From positions 13,843,657 through 13,907,656 of the forward strand of contig NC_039482.1 of NCBI RefSeq assembly GCF_003590095.1: a DNA stretch of 64,000 nt. The letters are read 5' to 3'. Source of the stretch: Trichoplusia ni (lineage: Eukaryota > Arthropoda > Insecta > Lepidoptera > Noctuidae). Positions 34,501 through 47,559 of this stretch are shown piece after piece. The notes under the pieces were generated by a model. The model saw nothing but the letters and a program-made list of their open reading frames with translations. It had not been told where the DNA came from and searched no databases. Position 1 is the first letter of the stretch, and every line of letters begins with the position of its first letter. The position numbers and the translations under genes are program-made.

Positions 34501-37500
34501 GTTAAAGCAAGTGTTATTGCGCAAGTAACGACGCTGATCTAATCGCTCAATTGTATTAAATTGACAACGTAACACGTGACTCATTTGTGGGATGCGATCA
34601 GCGTTAATGATTGCTAAATTGACACTTTTGTCCACAAAGTCCTAGTGTCTTCCACCACGTCTTAATGTAATATTATTATTATAGTTGGGGAAGCGTGACA
34701 GCGCAATACACTGCGTAGAGTGTATCTCTCTTTCACACCCGCAATAATATTACTCTAATACATCGTAGTGGGCCCCTCAGTTTTACTTAGGAAAGATTAG
34801 AATCGTTATTTTTTCCCCATTAGTGCATTATAAAATATAATGTCAAATGCACAAACTGCCATTTTCATTGGGCGTACCACCATCTCTTGAAGAAGTATTG
34901 TCGCAGTTGTCGAAGCTAGATGGCGCTACATGACGTAGCTGCCTCTTTCTTTCACAATCTTTATTCTCTTTCTTTTTAAGACGTGGCGGTATTCTCAGAG
35001 CATTTGTTTCATCCACAATACAACTGTTTTGAACAGAAGTCGTGAACCATAAACAGTCAGACATTACTATTAGTACTTATATGACAAAGTCTCGTGCTTA
35101 ATCGTGTCTCGGATAGTGTTAGTACCTCACTTGTGTTGTAAACGGCTTTCAGGCTTTATTGCTGGGAGCACAGACGAGATATACCTTGCAGTTTTATAAC
35201 CGGATTTGACACAATAATCACAGTACATAATATTAAGTCAATTATAAAGACAGGTTGACCTCATAGTGGAAATTTTCAGAGGTCTAATTATAACCCCCTC
35301 TCCTCCTCAATTAAAATCGTGATTTTAATCAGCGTTGATTGGTTGTTTGTCATTTTAATGCAGTCGTGACAAGGTGGGCAGGGGAGCCCAACTTGGTTAC
35401 GAATTAAGTAGCTTTGTATAGTTCTAACAAATAAAAATACCTCTGGTTAATAATGAATATATATCCTCAATTTCCTATATATAGACTTGTTTAAATAGCC
35501 CGTTTTGTTTTCGTGTGACCGCCTCTTGTCTCCCGTGCTCCCAGTTTGGTATTTCTCAAATATCCATGTGTATAAGTAAATACGTAGTTAAGGTCCATTA
35601 TTATTTTATTATAAGGCTGAAGCTTATCAAAGCATAGTTTAAGTGTATTCGTACAGGCTGGCTTCTAGATATGTATAAATATTATAATATTATATGTTTT
35701 CAAATTAATAGATTCCAAAATGCCATCAATAATCATCAGGAAATCTGTCTGACGGATTAGATTTGTTTTTCTGTCAGATACTACGGCTAATACGGCTGGC
35801 CAAGAAAATTTTAAACTAGGTTGTAATCCATGCCGAGGTCCAATATGCCATTTTTTACAAGTTAAATTAAATTATGTAGGACCAGTTAACATAAAAATTT
35901 TTTTTTTCTATTTATTGCTCGATTGCTCGTTTCATATCCCATTCGAATCCGTAAGGAAATTGTCATTTAAGTTAACATTTTTACCTGAATTCAGCTTATG
36001 TTTGATACCTTTATATTGTAGAAACTATATAATATTTATATAGATCCAAGCCAAATAGAATTGAAAAGGTTATGACGTGTACTGCGTACCAAATGCCCCA
36101 ATATACCCATAAACGCCAAATGGAAAACAAAATTAAAATAAAACCTTACAACATTTGAAACATTCGGAGCAAAGTTTAGTTATTAACTATTATTGGGTCT
36201 TTGTTTAGTTAATTAAGTTTATTACGCCTTGATTAGTTTCAACCAATGATATATGAAAACCCAACATGCATACCTGTGTCTCAAAATGAAAAACGTGATC
36301 CAAAAGTGCCGTTCAAAACTGTGTGTTATATTGTAAGTAGTCTCTCATTGCAAAACCAACTTAAAGACATGGATATAAGGTCGAATATTCTAAAAATAGC
36401 ATGTCTGTCTAAAATACAGTTTTGAAGGGTGCTTTTTGCCGGGACTGTGCATCCAGGGTTTTCATACATCAATGGTTACAACATAATAATTTCTTAGTTT
36501 TTTCTTAAGGCATGTACTTTTATATATTCGTTGTATCAGGCTTACTGGTAAAATATGTGATCAGTATTTAAAAATACGCCATTGGAATAGGGTTTAACTT
36601 GTTTTATGTTTCTGTTACTTGACAATAGTCGAATTAAATTCATTTTAGAAACTGCCTAGAATGGATAAGTGCGACACACTTAATATGTCTATTAAGAATT
36701 TTTGTGGTACAAGATTTTGATTATAATATCAGTTTCCAACTGTCCACTGTGCTCCACCATCAGTGTCCCACTGCTGGGCTAACCATGAGACCTTTTGCCC
36801 AGCAGTAGGACATTATAAACTCATATTCGTTTTAAAATAATATATATTATTAATAATATAGTAAATTTTTCCACCCAAGTTCTTCAGTCGAGCACTTATC
36901 CATCGCCCTACCTATGTTAACGCACAATACAAACGCAATTATTTGATATACATAGTATTTTATTAACGTGTATTTTATTTTTATACCTACAGATCTTAAA
37001 TAGGAAATTCCTAATAAAACTATTATATGTTCTTACAATGTTGTTCCTAAAATTAAAGTCTGTATCGTATGTAGATTTTAAGTATAACTTTCCTTTTACC
37101 ACTTTTACAAATATACAAATAAATATTTGAAATAATTTCGCATTATAATTGAATATAATGAATTTGTTAAGTTCCAAAATGAAATATATATTGTAGCATT
37201 TGTCCCAAAACACAAACAAAAATGTAATAATAATTTGAAGTATTGGGGTGTTGACATTTTTTTTTCTTTTAGATATGGTATGAAAGTGTTATACAATCGT
37301 ATTTTTTCTTTTATGAAGTACAACTACTTAGACAGCGCGAATTTTATGAATTGGAAAAACGCTTCGTCACTTTGTAATAGGTACATTTTGTTCGAGCAAT
37401 GGTCCTAGCTACTGACGTTACTAGTCTCCACTAGTGAACTTTAAAGTCTTATTTAGACGATGCGAGAAATGTCGTACAGGTTGTTATACCTTGATGAGTG

Positions 37501-40500
37501 ATACTCCAATAGCAACAAAAGTGACTGATCATTGACGGCAATGTAAAGCAACTTGTTGCTATGCTATTCCTCGCACCGTCTAAACAACTTTAATTCTCTT
37601 TAACTGTCTAAATACATCTTATATTTTTTATTGTATAATATAGACGATATTACTTTTCCCATTTTGTCAACATCCCAATACTGAATTTCCCAATTATAGG
37701 AATTTGTACTGACTGATTGAAAACAATGGAAAAGACTCGTACATTAGCAGGTCGCGTGGCATGCATTAGTTACATTTTATTAATGGTTATATCAAGTATC
37801 GTATACGCCGTCTGTTTCTGGATTTATTATATGATTGAGCTGTCGGGTTTGTTATAATACCTTAATGAATTAAAAGTCTCGCTATTTAGAATTCTTAGCT
37901 CGTTATAGTGTAAAGCAGTTCCAAAGACACCAAACGCGACAGTTACATTTTATCTATCCAATCTCCTTTATATATTAAAATATAGTTATGTATATTAAGA
38001 GATATGTATAGAAATACTAAATTGTAAAGATTGTCCAATGAAACAGAGGTGTTGTAATTCCAATGATGTAATGTGATAAAACGTAGATGAAAACGTAAAA
38101 AAATATGTAAAAATGTATGTAAATTGTATGTCGTTGTAGTAGTGATCGTCTCTGCTCCATAGCACCTTATTTGAGTATCAATCGTAAAAGAAAAAAATAC
38201 GTACTTTATTACTGAATCTATATTGTTACTAAAACCGAAATAATATGCATTTAGTTAACAATTGTAAAAACAATATTACAAACCATTTTTTTTGTTATTC
38301 GGCATCAACCCGGTACATAGCGAACATATGATGACACTAGTTTTTTCACTTAAAGAATATAATAGAATAGATGTTAAATGAAAACCGACTTTAATGTCAC
38401 AATGGTAATTATTGTTTGAGAAATCTGGAAATTATGAGCAACAGTTGTGAACTTTCGTGAAGTAGGTTTAAAGAAGTATTAAAGACTATTTTCGATTAAA
38501 ATAAAAAGTCCACCATCTTTTGCTATTTGATCTTATCTTAAGAGTTCCTTATTGATATAATGAAAACGTCTTGTTTGAAGTTTTTCAGAAAACTGGCGTT
38601 AGTTGTTACATTATCAACCCCAAGTTTCTTACTAATTTCAGTTCCCTTTTAATTAATATAAATATGAGTCAACATCTTATTACAGTTTATTATTAAATGA
38701 TGTAACGGTTTACTCACGCGTATTAATCAGGGGTTCCCGACTAGTTTGGGTCCCAACTGGAGTCCTTAATCATGAGCTGGCGCGGCGGGATCGCGAGTCG
38801 AACAGTTCGACTGGCGATCCACGTCAGCTCATGAATGAATCAATCTCACGATAGTTACTACAGTTTAAATAATGAACTCTTACACCTTACGTATTGGAAC
38901 TATCAATTATATAATTTGTGATGCACAATCATCTGTATTGATAGATCCGCATTTTACGTAGCATTTATATACAGTACCTAGTGTATGTATGTGTGTATCT
39001 ATTTATATATCTGTGTGCGTTATCTACCCTCTACTTACATGTCAATACATTAATGTTTTGTTTAAAACTACATTTCAATTATGTTACATTTGTAAATATT
39101 AATAACACGTTTTTGGTAACATGAATACTATTTTTATATAAAAACCCATGCGTTTTTCGGGATGTATTGAAATTGTTGAGGTAGATGGCCTATTGGTCTA
39201 GTGGTTAATGACCCTGACTGCTATACTAGAGGTCGTGGGTTCGATTCCCACCCAGGACAAATGTTAGTGTAATGAGCACAATCATTTGTGCTATTTCTGG
39301 GTTTAATTAATATATATTAGTTGTCTACTTGTAATACAATCTCTTAGTTTGAGACTGGGTGGCGTTGTGTGATGTTGTGGCATATTATATAAAAAATATA
39401 TATGTATTATGTTGTACCCTGTTTAGGTATATGAATTGCATATTACAATTGTTTTAATTCTATGTTGAAATGTATTGTTTTAAGCTAAACACTAATGTAT
39501 TCCCCTCAATCTGCACAAACAATTTATATCGTTCCTTTATATTACGTCATTGTATATTTCCAATTAAAAATGATGTATTATTGAAGCCATTTATGTATAT
39601 TTTAAATGAATAAAGTGTTTGCAAACCTGTTGCTGTGTTTTTTTTTATAATGAAATGAGACCTTATTTCGTATAAAATAGTTTTGTTTTAATAAGTACCC
39701 TTTTACTAAGTTTTAAATTGCAATAAGTGGTGACTGAGATAGAGAAAAGTGTAAAATCAAGCTTTATTATTACCACATTTTAATTCGAATGCTTAGTCGA
39801 TTCTCTTCAACTCGATTCTTTCCGCCTGGCAACGCATACACGGCTCTTTACCGACGAGACTAATTATTTTATCCATTCTCCTTACTGTACTTTTACTTAG
39901 CTTTTTATTACCTCTGTTATTTTAAGACGGTTGATGAAGGTTGATTTCTATTTCCATTGTTTTATTAATTTGTTTCTTGCTTTTCTCTCGAGCTTACTTC
40001 GGGTTTGAACCTGGTACTTATTTTTCTATGGCATAGTTGCTATGTTTTTCATTACCATCGCCTATTTTCAATCAATCAAGTCAAATCATTTATGATTTGT
40101 AAAACATGGTTAGAAATAGATCACATACAAATTTTCAAGCACCATTCCATTGCTACTGAAGTCTAGAGTCTAGAGAATTTTATTCATTAGTTAGTAGATA
40201 TGTAAGGCAGCAAGCAGCAAAAGTTTCTCTCACAAGTCTAGAATTGAACCTATGAAGACCAACTACGTAACCCTATATAAAAATCATATAGCCATTAACG
40301 TATCAGTTAACTAAGACATTAGCATCATTGTGGTACTGCTATATTAAACATTTGCCGCCTAATTAACAAACGACGTGAGCTAAGAGTCAAGTGTAATGCC
40401 GTCTCTATCATGATAAAGAAAAAGATAAATACACATTACAGCACTTCCCTTTGTCAATCGTGAATACCCCTCCCTCCATACCACCCCTTCTTACAATATA

Positions 40501-40680
40501 CTTGACATTGTGTGATATTGTGTCGTGACCGCAGTGGCCATCGACCTGATCGTGCAGCACATCTCGGACTACCTGAAGCGCAGTCCGGCCGACAAGAGCA
40601 TCGCGCTGGAGCTGGGGCTGTCCTCGTCGTCAGTGCCCGGCAGCCCGCAGCGCGCCGGCAAGGGCGGCCGCCCGCACTAG
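28593..40680 (+). CDS. UCK: Uridine-cytidine kinase, two alternative C-termini
   Basis: It phosphorylates uridine and cytidine to UMP and CMP using ATP (pyrimidine salvage). Shared exons: 28593..28784, 30182..30441, 30745..30887, 31764..31861, 33620..33668. The last exon is either 34086..34243 (299 residues in total) or 40535..40680 (295 residues); both join in phase. Visible family features: P-loop GGTASGKST (58-66), catalytic-region SQDSFY (Asp93), FDHPDAFD (114-121), EYDYITNS, YPADVVLIEGI, LFVDTDSDTRLARR, ERGRDLEQ, KPAFEEFCLPTKK, IIPRGADN and VAIDLIV. Residues 1-32 are a basic, acid-free extension before an internal Met33 (28689, AAAATGG context) that matches the usual cytosolic start, so a mitochondrial form is possible. 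The exon 3 acceptor has a weak pyrimidine tract but is the only in-frame choice. The UCK1/UCK2 assignment is open. Confidence 0.93.
32799..33162 (+). mobile_element. 5S-rRNA-like SINE with 16-bp target duplication
   Basis: The head contains TTGGTCCGTGGATGGGTGACC, which resembles the internal promoter part of 5S rRNA. The body carries CGGAAGGCACGTTAAATTGT and the end reads AAAATAGTTGGGAAAAGGCT. It is flanked by the 16-bp direct repeats 32783-32798 and 33163-33178 (ACATATACCAAATAGA). It is 364 bp, complete, and lies in UCK intron 4. I recall this family as abundant in noctuid moths. Confidence 0.85.
33420..33577 (-). mobile_element. Interspersed repeat, 5' part
   Basis: On minus it begins CCATACTAATATTATAAATG and continues with a TCTGTCTGTC tract and GCTAAACTACTGAGCCGAT. 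This is a typical moth repeat head related to those at 11111 and 56117. The far end is unclear. Confidence 0.55.
34086..34243 (+). CDS. UCK: UCK proximal alternative last exon
   Basis: After CATTGTTGCAG the exon opens in phase with VAIDLIVHHIWDIMYKKRAS and ends in SEDTLSR and TAG. It has an NGCNG motif, like the tail of vertebrate UCK2. It duplicates the first seven codons (VAIDLIV) of the distal exon, so only one of the two can be used per transcript. The 3' UTR may run to the AATAAA at 39609. Confidence 0.85.
38703..38834. repeat. Hairpin-forming dispersed repeat
   Basis: The arms GGATCGCGAGTCGAA (38788-38802) and TTCGACTGGCGATCC (38806-38820) pair at 14 of 15 positions around a 3-nt loop. 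Outer arms TCATGAGCTG (38770-38779) and CAGCTCATGA (38825-38834) pair fully. The flank TAACGGTTTACT...CGCGTATT recurs at 57807 inside the MKK7 gene. Confidence 0.75.
39186..39400 (+). mobile_element. tRNA-derived SINE
   Basis: A-box region GGCCTATTGGTCTAGTGGTT and B box GTGGGTTCGATTCCCACCC, followed by the same body as the minus-strand copies at 11648 and 62982. Both polymerase III boxes look intact. A TA-rich tail follows. Confidence 0.75.
39609..39614 (+). promoter_or_regulatory. Poly(A) signal, candidate end of short UCK transcript
   Basis: AATAAA is followed within 20 bp by GTTGCTGTG and a long T run, a good downstream element. It lies 0.9 kb before the distal last exon, so it fits as the end of the proximal isoform. 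Confidence 0.5.
40535..40680 (+). CDS. UCK: UCK distal alternative last exon
   Basis: After GTGACCGCAG the exon opens in phase with VAIDLIVQHISDYLKRS and ends in GGRPH and TAG. A C-terminal RPH is what I remember for vertebrate UCK2. It is much more GC-rich than the proximal exon. Candidate poly(A) signals lie at 41457-41462 and 43694-43699. Confidence 0.85.
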
Positions 40681-40749
40681 ACCGCCTACGTAAGGGATCC
40701 TTCTTAAAACAGCTCCAAGAAGCCATAAAAAATATAGAAAAACATACAA

Positions 40750-40851
40750 CCGACTTCAAATAAATACCACTGTGTCAAAATGGGTGAAATGAGTAACAGA
40801 ATTAGAAAAAAAAAACAAACGAATTGAGAACCTCCTCCTCTTTGAAGTCGG
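40750..40851 (-). mobile_element. Short repeat with CCGACTTCAAA inverted ends
   Basis: CCGACTTCAAA (40750-40760) and its complement (40841-40851) enclose an A-rich segment. On minus this reads CTTCAAAGAGGAGGAGGTTC, a very common moth repeat. It lies 70 bp after the distal UCK stop codon, in the probable 3' UTR. Confidence 0.6.
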
Positions 40852-41456
40852 TCGAACAATCGTATAGGGGCAAATTTCCACAACACTCAGGCAGGCTATG
40901 CAAATAGCCTCTCTCTGCTCTCTTTGCGTGAATAGCACAAGTTCTTCATACAAGAGAGCATCTATTTTCTTTCCATATGCTTACTAAATGATTTATTCTG
41001 CTTCCAGACATAACACATAAGAGCAACACCAGCAATAATTTGAGATATAGAGGCGATGTGCCGGCACCGCGACTGCAGCGCCCGGCGGCGGACTCACTCG
41101 CAAGCTTCCCTTACGCGGCCTCGACACAGTTACCTATGTTATCTATAAGCTAAGACTACTCTATGGCTCACGCATACTATTGTCAATGGTCCAGCTACAG
41201 AACCTAAGACAGAATACTCGTGGTGTATAACACCTTGAAATCAATACTTGTAAGTATAGCTTACGTTGACAATGTATGCTTAAGTCAAAGCGACCAAGTG
41301 TCGGTACTGCTCGGAGCCGTGCTCACTCCCCAAGGGACAATGGTCGTGAACATAGGTAGACACTCGTTAGAATAATCTTTGGATAATAGATAAGCTTAAA
41401 ATTAGATATTTATAAGGGGCTCGTAAAAGACCGGACCTATAGTGGTGTGCCTTGAT

Positions 41457-41462
41457 AATAAA
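41457..41462 (+). promoter_or_regulatory. Poly(A) signal, candidate end of long UCK transcript
   Basis: The AATAAA lies 777 bp after the distal stop codon. The downstream sequence is only weakly GT-rich. Another AATAAA at 43694-43699 could also serve. Confidence 0.35.
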
Positions 41463-44400
41463 GGTGGTACTTATCGACGTAAATTATTATAACATTGTAA
41501 GTTTAGTTGTTTTAATGTCTCAGTAACTTGTATCCATTAGAATGTTCGTCAATTCTCTTCTCAACTCTAGTGACAGCGTTAGAAGCACAAATTATTTTTT
41601 TATGAAATCGTGTTCCGCCTCGTTTATCGACTACGTAGATTTTTCCCGCCATTCGCAGCGCCATATTAGAGAAACATCTGTTGCACGAAAATCTAGACCT
41701 AGGTATAAGTAAATTAATTAACAAAATAGTTAAAAATCTCACAAGCGAGCAACATATCTAGTAGATAAAACAATGTTATACAAATCCTCTAGTTGTGTAC
41801 TAGTCAATGGAAACTTTCAAAACGTATGCTCAACGGCATTAGTACTTATTCGGTCTGTTAGAAATTTTGATGTTCCTTTGTTTGTCCTTTTAAATCGTAA
41901 ATAAGATAAATTATTAAATAAATACGTAACTAAGCTTTGAAAAGGATTGTTTAAAGTTATATTTTTTTAAAAGCTGACATTAAGCGGACGTTTATTTGGG
42001 AAGTTGAATGTAAGTTAGCCAAAGGTGCCAAAGAATTTTAAAACGTACCTAAAAGTGTTGGATGTCGACTCCGTGCGAGTTCTCTTCCCTGCGGACGTCC
42101 ACAGTGTGTTCCTAGTCAGGTGTTAATGGATAGTTAGGAATGATCGAGGCTGTTAAGAAAGATTGTCGTATTAATGCGCGATATTCGCTATTTTGTTGTT
42201 GATTTTATTTATTATAGTTTGTATTTAGAGTAAGGAGTAGCTTGTAGACAAGTTTCCTCATATGTTATACGAGATAGGCACGGATTACGTATTGGGAGAG
42301 CCGGTACCTATTAGCCTCCCTGGTAAGAATTTGATATTTTGACTTCAATATTGTATTCCGACTCCCAAGTGCGTACGTGCTAGACCTTTCTCTCTTCCAA
42401 CGAAGCTAATTGGAAAACGATCCAATCGTAAATCTCTCGTAAAAATCATGAATATTATTTTTCTGTTTTTTGTCTTTCACTTTAACGTAAATAGCAGTAA
42501 TGTTTTAACGTATCTAGGCTGATTATAACTATTTAGTTTTTAAGCGGCAGTATATTAATGTGATGACACATTCACAGTAACATAGGAACTTGTAATATTG
42601 TTTTGCGTCTTTAATGCCTATCGTGTATGTTGATTTTGTTATTTAAATTATGAATGCTTATTTATTAGTTAACAAACGTGGCATGATCGTATAGTGTGAA
42701 TATTCAAGCTACGTTCAAATATTCAAAAGTGTTCGTCTGACATTTTTTTTTGTAACTTCTGACGTCGACCAATTTTTTTTCTCCGATTTTACAATAAATC
42801 CTTAAAGAGATATCCTTAAATAATATATATTAATTATAATTCTTAAATAAGAGCTTATGACTTCAACCCACGCCGAGGACACCTCAGGATAGAATGATCC
42901 ATTGCCTGAGCCAAAAGAAATAGCTTGACTCTAGCTAGAAACATTATGCGGACCTGCTATATTTGTTAACATCTACCTAATATCGTAAAATGAATGTAAG
43001 ATACGTTTTGAGATAATCGCAGATAATGAATTTATTTCAATGTTATTTACTATAATTTAAGTTTTAAAAAGACAAGCGGATATTTTGACGTCATAGTCTG
43101 CTATCATTTCAAAATGGATGTTATTTTTGTCCTTATTTTGATTGGCTTGCCTTTATTAACGCGTAGAACATAGCGCCTGAGGGCCTAACACCGAATTTTA
43201 AAGGAGAACTTGCATTGTAGAAGCGAGATAGAATACTGCGGTGTAGAGCGCCGTCTCTTTCACACCACATGATACTGCTTTAGGTGTTAGCCCACTGTTT
43301 TTGTACCAAAGAATGTGTTTACATGTTTTATTAGTTAAGTGATTGTTTTTATATTGATTCTTGTAATATTAAATGTTTTTTTTTTAGTGAAATAGAACTA
43401 GCTCTGCTGGCAAGTAAGGCTAGCTTACTATTTTTTATTTTCGTATTAAATTATTTTATTGTTAATTATGACCAAAAAGTAAAATATATTAAAATAGTAG
43501 TTTGTGGATTTATTCGATTCTCATTTGGCTGTAGCGTTATTGGCAAAAAATATATTTTGTTATTACTTGCCAGCAGCTAATTGCTTTCTCTGTATGTTCA
43601 TAAGTATCTATTCCGTACTACATTCTGTTTTGTATTTCGACGCAATAATCCGTTGTTTACACACAAATATTGTACAAAATATATTATTTTTAAAATAAAA
43701 CCTTATTAGTTTTATTTCCCTAACATTTTGCTTGAAGGACTTGTGGGATTTAGGTAATAAAAGACAAAATATAAAATTTGATCCATATAATACACAATAA
43801 AATAATAATTATTGCAATAATATAATAAAAAAAAACAAGTTAATCGTTGTTTATTTAAATAGATTATTTAATATAGTCTCGCCTTAACTATCGCGGTTGC
43901 ACGTGGGGTGGCGCGCGGACTAGAGGGCGCCAGCGTCGCTTGTTTAGTGACGTCATGTGTTGTATCATAAGGGTAACTTGTACATTTATGAATTTCCGAA
44001 AAATAGTTTTTTTTAATTATTGTTGACATGTCTTTGTGCTGTCTACGACTTGCCACTGAACAACCGACTGTTGGCGCCCAGCGTGGGACACGCGGTGCTA
44101 ATCACAAACGTTGCTCCAAAAGCATTTAAGATAGTTTTCGTATCAATTCGATAGATCAAGCGACTACTAATATGTACCCAAAAATATGTGTATGCCAAAT
44201 TGATGCTTATTTATATGAGTTTAAAGCAGACAGTGTTTTACAAAACAAAAATGAATAGTCAAAATAATTCGAATGAATATAACATAACCATCTGTAAAAC
44301 ATTTGAACAAAAACTATCTGACGCACATCACGTTTGCTTAATTTAATTGTATTAATCATAATCTAGTCAACTAAACTTATAAAAGCTACTAATTACACAT

Positions 44401-46696
44401 TTAAATCGAGTGTAATTTGCAGTTTAGTTGTCAGAATCGACTAACGCATTAATAAATCGACTAAAGTCAATATAGTCGAGTTACAACACTCGTACACCCG
44501 AAGCGAACAAAAATATATCCGATTTTAATCTATACATTTGGTCAAAATATTTAATAAAAAAAATGTACAATTATATACTACTAAAATTTAAGCTGTAACT
44601 AATACGCACTAGTTGGTACAAATTATTCTGTTTGACATTCACTGAGTGGTTGTGACAAAGATTGAATGTAATGAGAGAGATATTGACAAGAGTTATATTT
44701 GTCTTCCCAAGCTATATTGTAGTTAGTTAGTTTTCAGTCTAACCAGAGTCAGCTAACTACCGTGTTTTACATCAAACGACTTTCTACGTTCCGACAGATC
44801 TTCACAACCCAATCAACTAGACAAAGAGATATTAAACTACACATTATTAAGAACCAAATGAAAACCACATTTTACATTCAGCTCTTAACCAATCAGTGAA
44901 CGTCGTCTATAAAAATGAATCTTGCGCTATCGTATCGTATTGCATTATTTGTCACTTAACATTAAAATATACACGATATTTACAATACAAGTCGTTATCT
45001 ATTACTATTGATTGTCGAATAGGAATACAACTCCAACTTCACAGTGCACTCTGGAGTACAATTCATAAGACTCAGCTTGCCACATACTAGATTATACGAA
45101 AATAAACCTTCCGTACGTCCTTTAAGATACAAATTTCCTTGCAGATACCACTCTTTGTCACGATGAATTACTTTCATGCTAATATGAACTTTAATGACTT
45201 GGTTTTCGAATCAATTTCCTTTATTGGTATTTTGTGGCCAGCTGCGGCTCTTATTGAATCGTACTTGAGATGTAATGTTATTAATATAAGTATGTATGGC
45301 TTCCTGAATAGACTAGAGCAATTATAATATAATTATATGGTACAGTGAATGTCATAATATATAGCAAATTGATTGTATTGAAATGTGTTAGCACCGATAG
45401 ACCATAATCGCAAATAGATTAATTTAAAAAAATATACATATATAGATTTTCGGATTCCAGCAAATTAAACTTATGACATAATCACTTTCCTGAGAGGGAT
45501 TGGTAATTATTTATTGAACGGTTAGGTCGACTAGTTACGGACTCAACAAGAGTTCTTAATTATAATCTGACTTGTTTATGAAAATGTTGACTTAACCGTT
45601 ATTTAATTTACTACTGAAAGTAGTTTAAAGCCAAAGTTCTTAACGCAACTGACCAGAGAGATCTAATTCTGTTCATTGATAGTTATTGCCTCTACTTACA
45701 TTAATAACAGTACATTCCCTTCAAATGTCGAATCCCGTTCAATACGTAAAGTACATATTGTCATAGCTACACTGCTCGGATTCGTAATAATTATGTAGTT
45801 ATAATCTGTTATGGCATAAGAAATTGCAAAAATAAACGTTATTTTCTTACAGCAATATAAAAACCTTTTGAGGTTCACACGATTTTGAGTCTTATGGCTA
45901 ATAGAAATAAGGTTTATTTTGGAAAATTATTATGCCATTATAAATTAGAACCATCTAGCCCGCGAATATTATTTAATTAATTTATACATGGTGTACTATA
46001 TTCTGTGATTTTATAGTTCTTTAGATATCAAAACGAGGGATATTTTGAACATTTTTTGACATCTAATGAACTCGCTTTTGTATAAGATATTATTATTAAG
46101 TTTGTTTGCAATGTTTTGTATTCTGTTTCAAATCACAGCGGTCCAATTAGCTAAAATCATTTTTAATACAAAGAATAAGTCATTAGGTGTCTTCCCGACT
46201 GTTGTGTTCACAAAGTAATTTCTTAGATTTCATTGCAATAATATGTTAAAATAAACTAATATGGCTCTATTCGCACCTAAATTATTTATATTTGAACCAT
46301 CCTCAGTCGGGCTAAATCACAGAACTTAGTAGGTATATCCCAAAATATATTTTATATTCACTATAACGTCACAACTTCATTCTAAATCTTTCGATATTAC
46401 TACTAAACGCGTTTTGTTCCAAAATATTCATTTAACGTGTTATGAACGTGCTAAGTAACTATTATCTCGCGGTAAGCCATCGGAACACCGGCTTAATACT
46501 GCACGGCCTGACTATGTACACGGCCCGTTCAGACAAGGAGCATCTTCAAAGCGATAGCACTTATCAAACCACTCAAATTTATGAAAATGACAAGTCAGTG
46601 ACGTGACGAGTCAAAATCTGACATTTCCTTACATTTCAGTGATGATTCAGTGCTAATGCTTATTCAATTGTCGCTTGTCTCCGGGCCTAGGTAAGC
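41463..46696. other. AT-rich intergenic region, no gene seen
   Basis: Open frames are short and lack family features. At 44072-44089 a TGGCGCCCAGCGTGGGAC stretch resembles a tRNA-Lys-type primer binding site, preceded by a GC-rich segment (43880-43960), possibly a decayed LTR element. Nothing else could be supported. Confidence 0.45.
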
Positions 46697-47143
46697 TTCC
46701 GTGCACGCGACTCGCTCGCAATCACGACATTATTTTTGTTCGATTACGATTAGACGTTAAATAGACTGGTCTTTTAAAAGTAGTGAGGATCACATCACGA
46801 GGTAGTTCGTTCAGAATTAGAACTATTGTGTTGATCTCAGTCGGTAACTCAGTCTTAAGTCAGGCACTTTGTATGTAGTTGCACAGCAGGTACACTGAAG
46901 TATGTTTTCGTAACTGGCTACTAGAATTACATTAGTGTTGCCAACGCAATGACAAACATTTTTTGCAATAAAAATGAATCTTCTGGCTAAATTTAACTTA
47001 AATTTTACTCTTTGCGAACGGGAAATTGAGCAAAAACTTACATTTGTAACATACTGTCTTAAACACCTACCATGTTTAAATTGGAAGAAAATTGCGACAG
47101 CGACGATTTGATATGAGTAGCGGTCATAGTCGCGTGCACGGAA
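46697..47143. repeat. Pair of 15-bp perfect inverted repeats
   Basis: TTCCGTGCACGCGAC at 46697-46711 has its exact complement at 47129-47143. The 447-bp span is the size of a MITE, but no target duplication was found and similarity fades outside the arms. A 122-residue minus-strand open frame crosses it. Confidence 0.5.
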
Positions 47144-47559
47144 ACCGCACCTTAAGCGGTAATAAAATACAAAGCTCGTGCTTTCGTTCACTAAACTTTA
47201 ACACTATCGATACATAATTATTTAGCGTAGAAAGTTGAACAACACTGGTTGCGAGGACTAAGTGGCATCAACTTACACAATATATTATACTATCAATTGT
47301 TGCTATTCACTTTGACGTATGTATGTTTGATTAATAAAGTAAAATAATTAGGTAGAAGATTCAGCGATTAAAAATAACATATTTTAATTGAATTTTTATC
47401 AATTTCAGTTTGTATCATACATATCTTTGGTGTGAATATAAATTCAATCGTTAAATCGACTACCATTTCACTAGTCTTTGAAAAATCACTTTCATACTAT
47501 TGTTTCTAGATCATGTTTCATTATTGTGTGGTTTCGCGGTGTCAGCCACATCGGTGTGT

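Larger units (their letters stand above)
34244..39630 (+). other. Proximal UCK 3' UTR or intron to the distal exon
   Basis: There is no other gene in this 5.4-kb AT-rich stretch. It contains several AATAAA words. The best poly(A) site is AATAAA at 39609-39614, followed by a GT/T-rich tract. Embedded repeats: a LINE-like fragment at 36755-36825 (GTCCCACTGCTGGGC / GCCCAGCAGTAGGAC), a hairpin repeat at 38703-38834, and a SINE at 39186-39400. Confidence 0.55.

Noticed and set aside
40454..40759. 101-residue minus-strand frame
   Set aside because: It is the antisense shadow of the GC-rich distal UCK exon joined to a repeat.
46823..47191. 122-residue minus-strand frame
   Set aside because: Crosses an inverted-repeat span, has no recognisable domain, AT-driven composition and no splice context.
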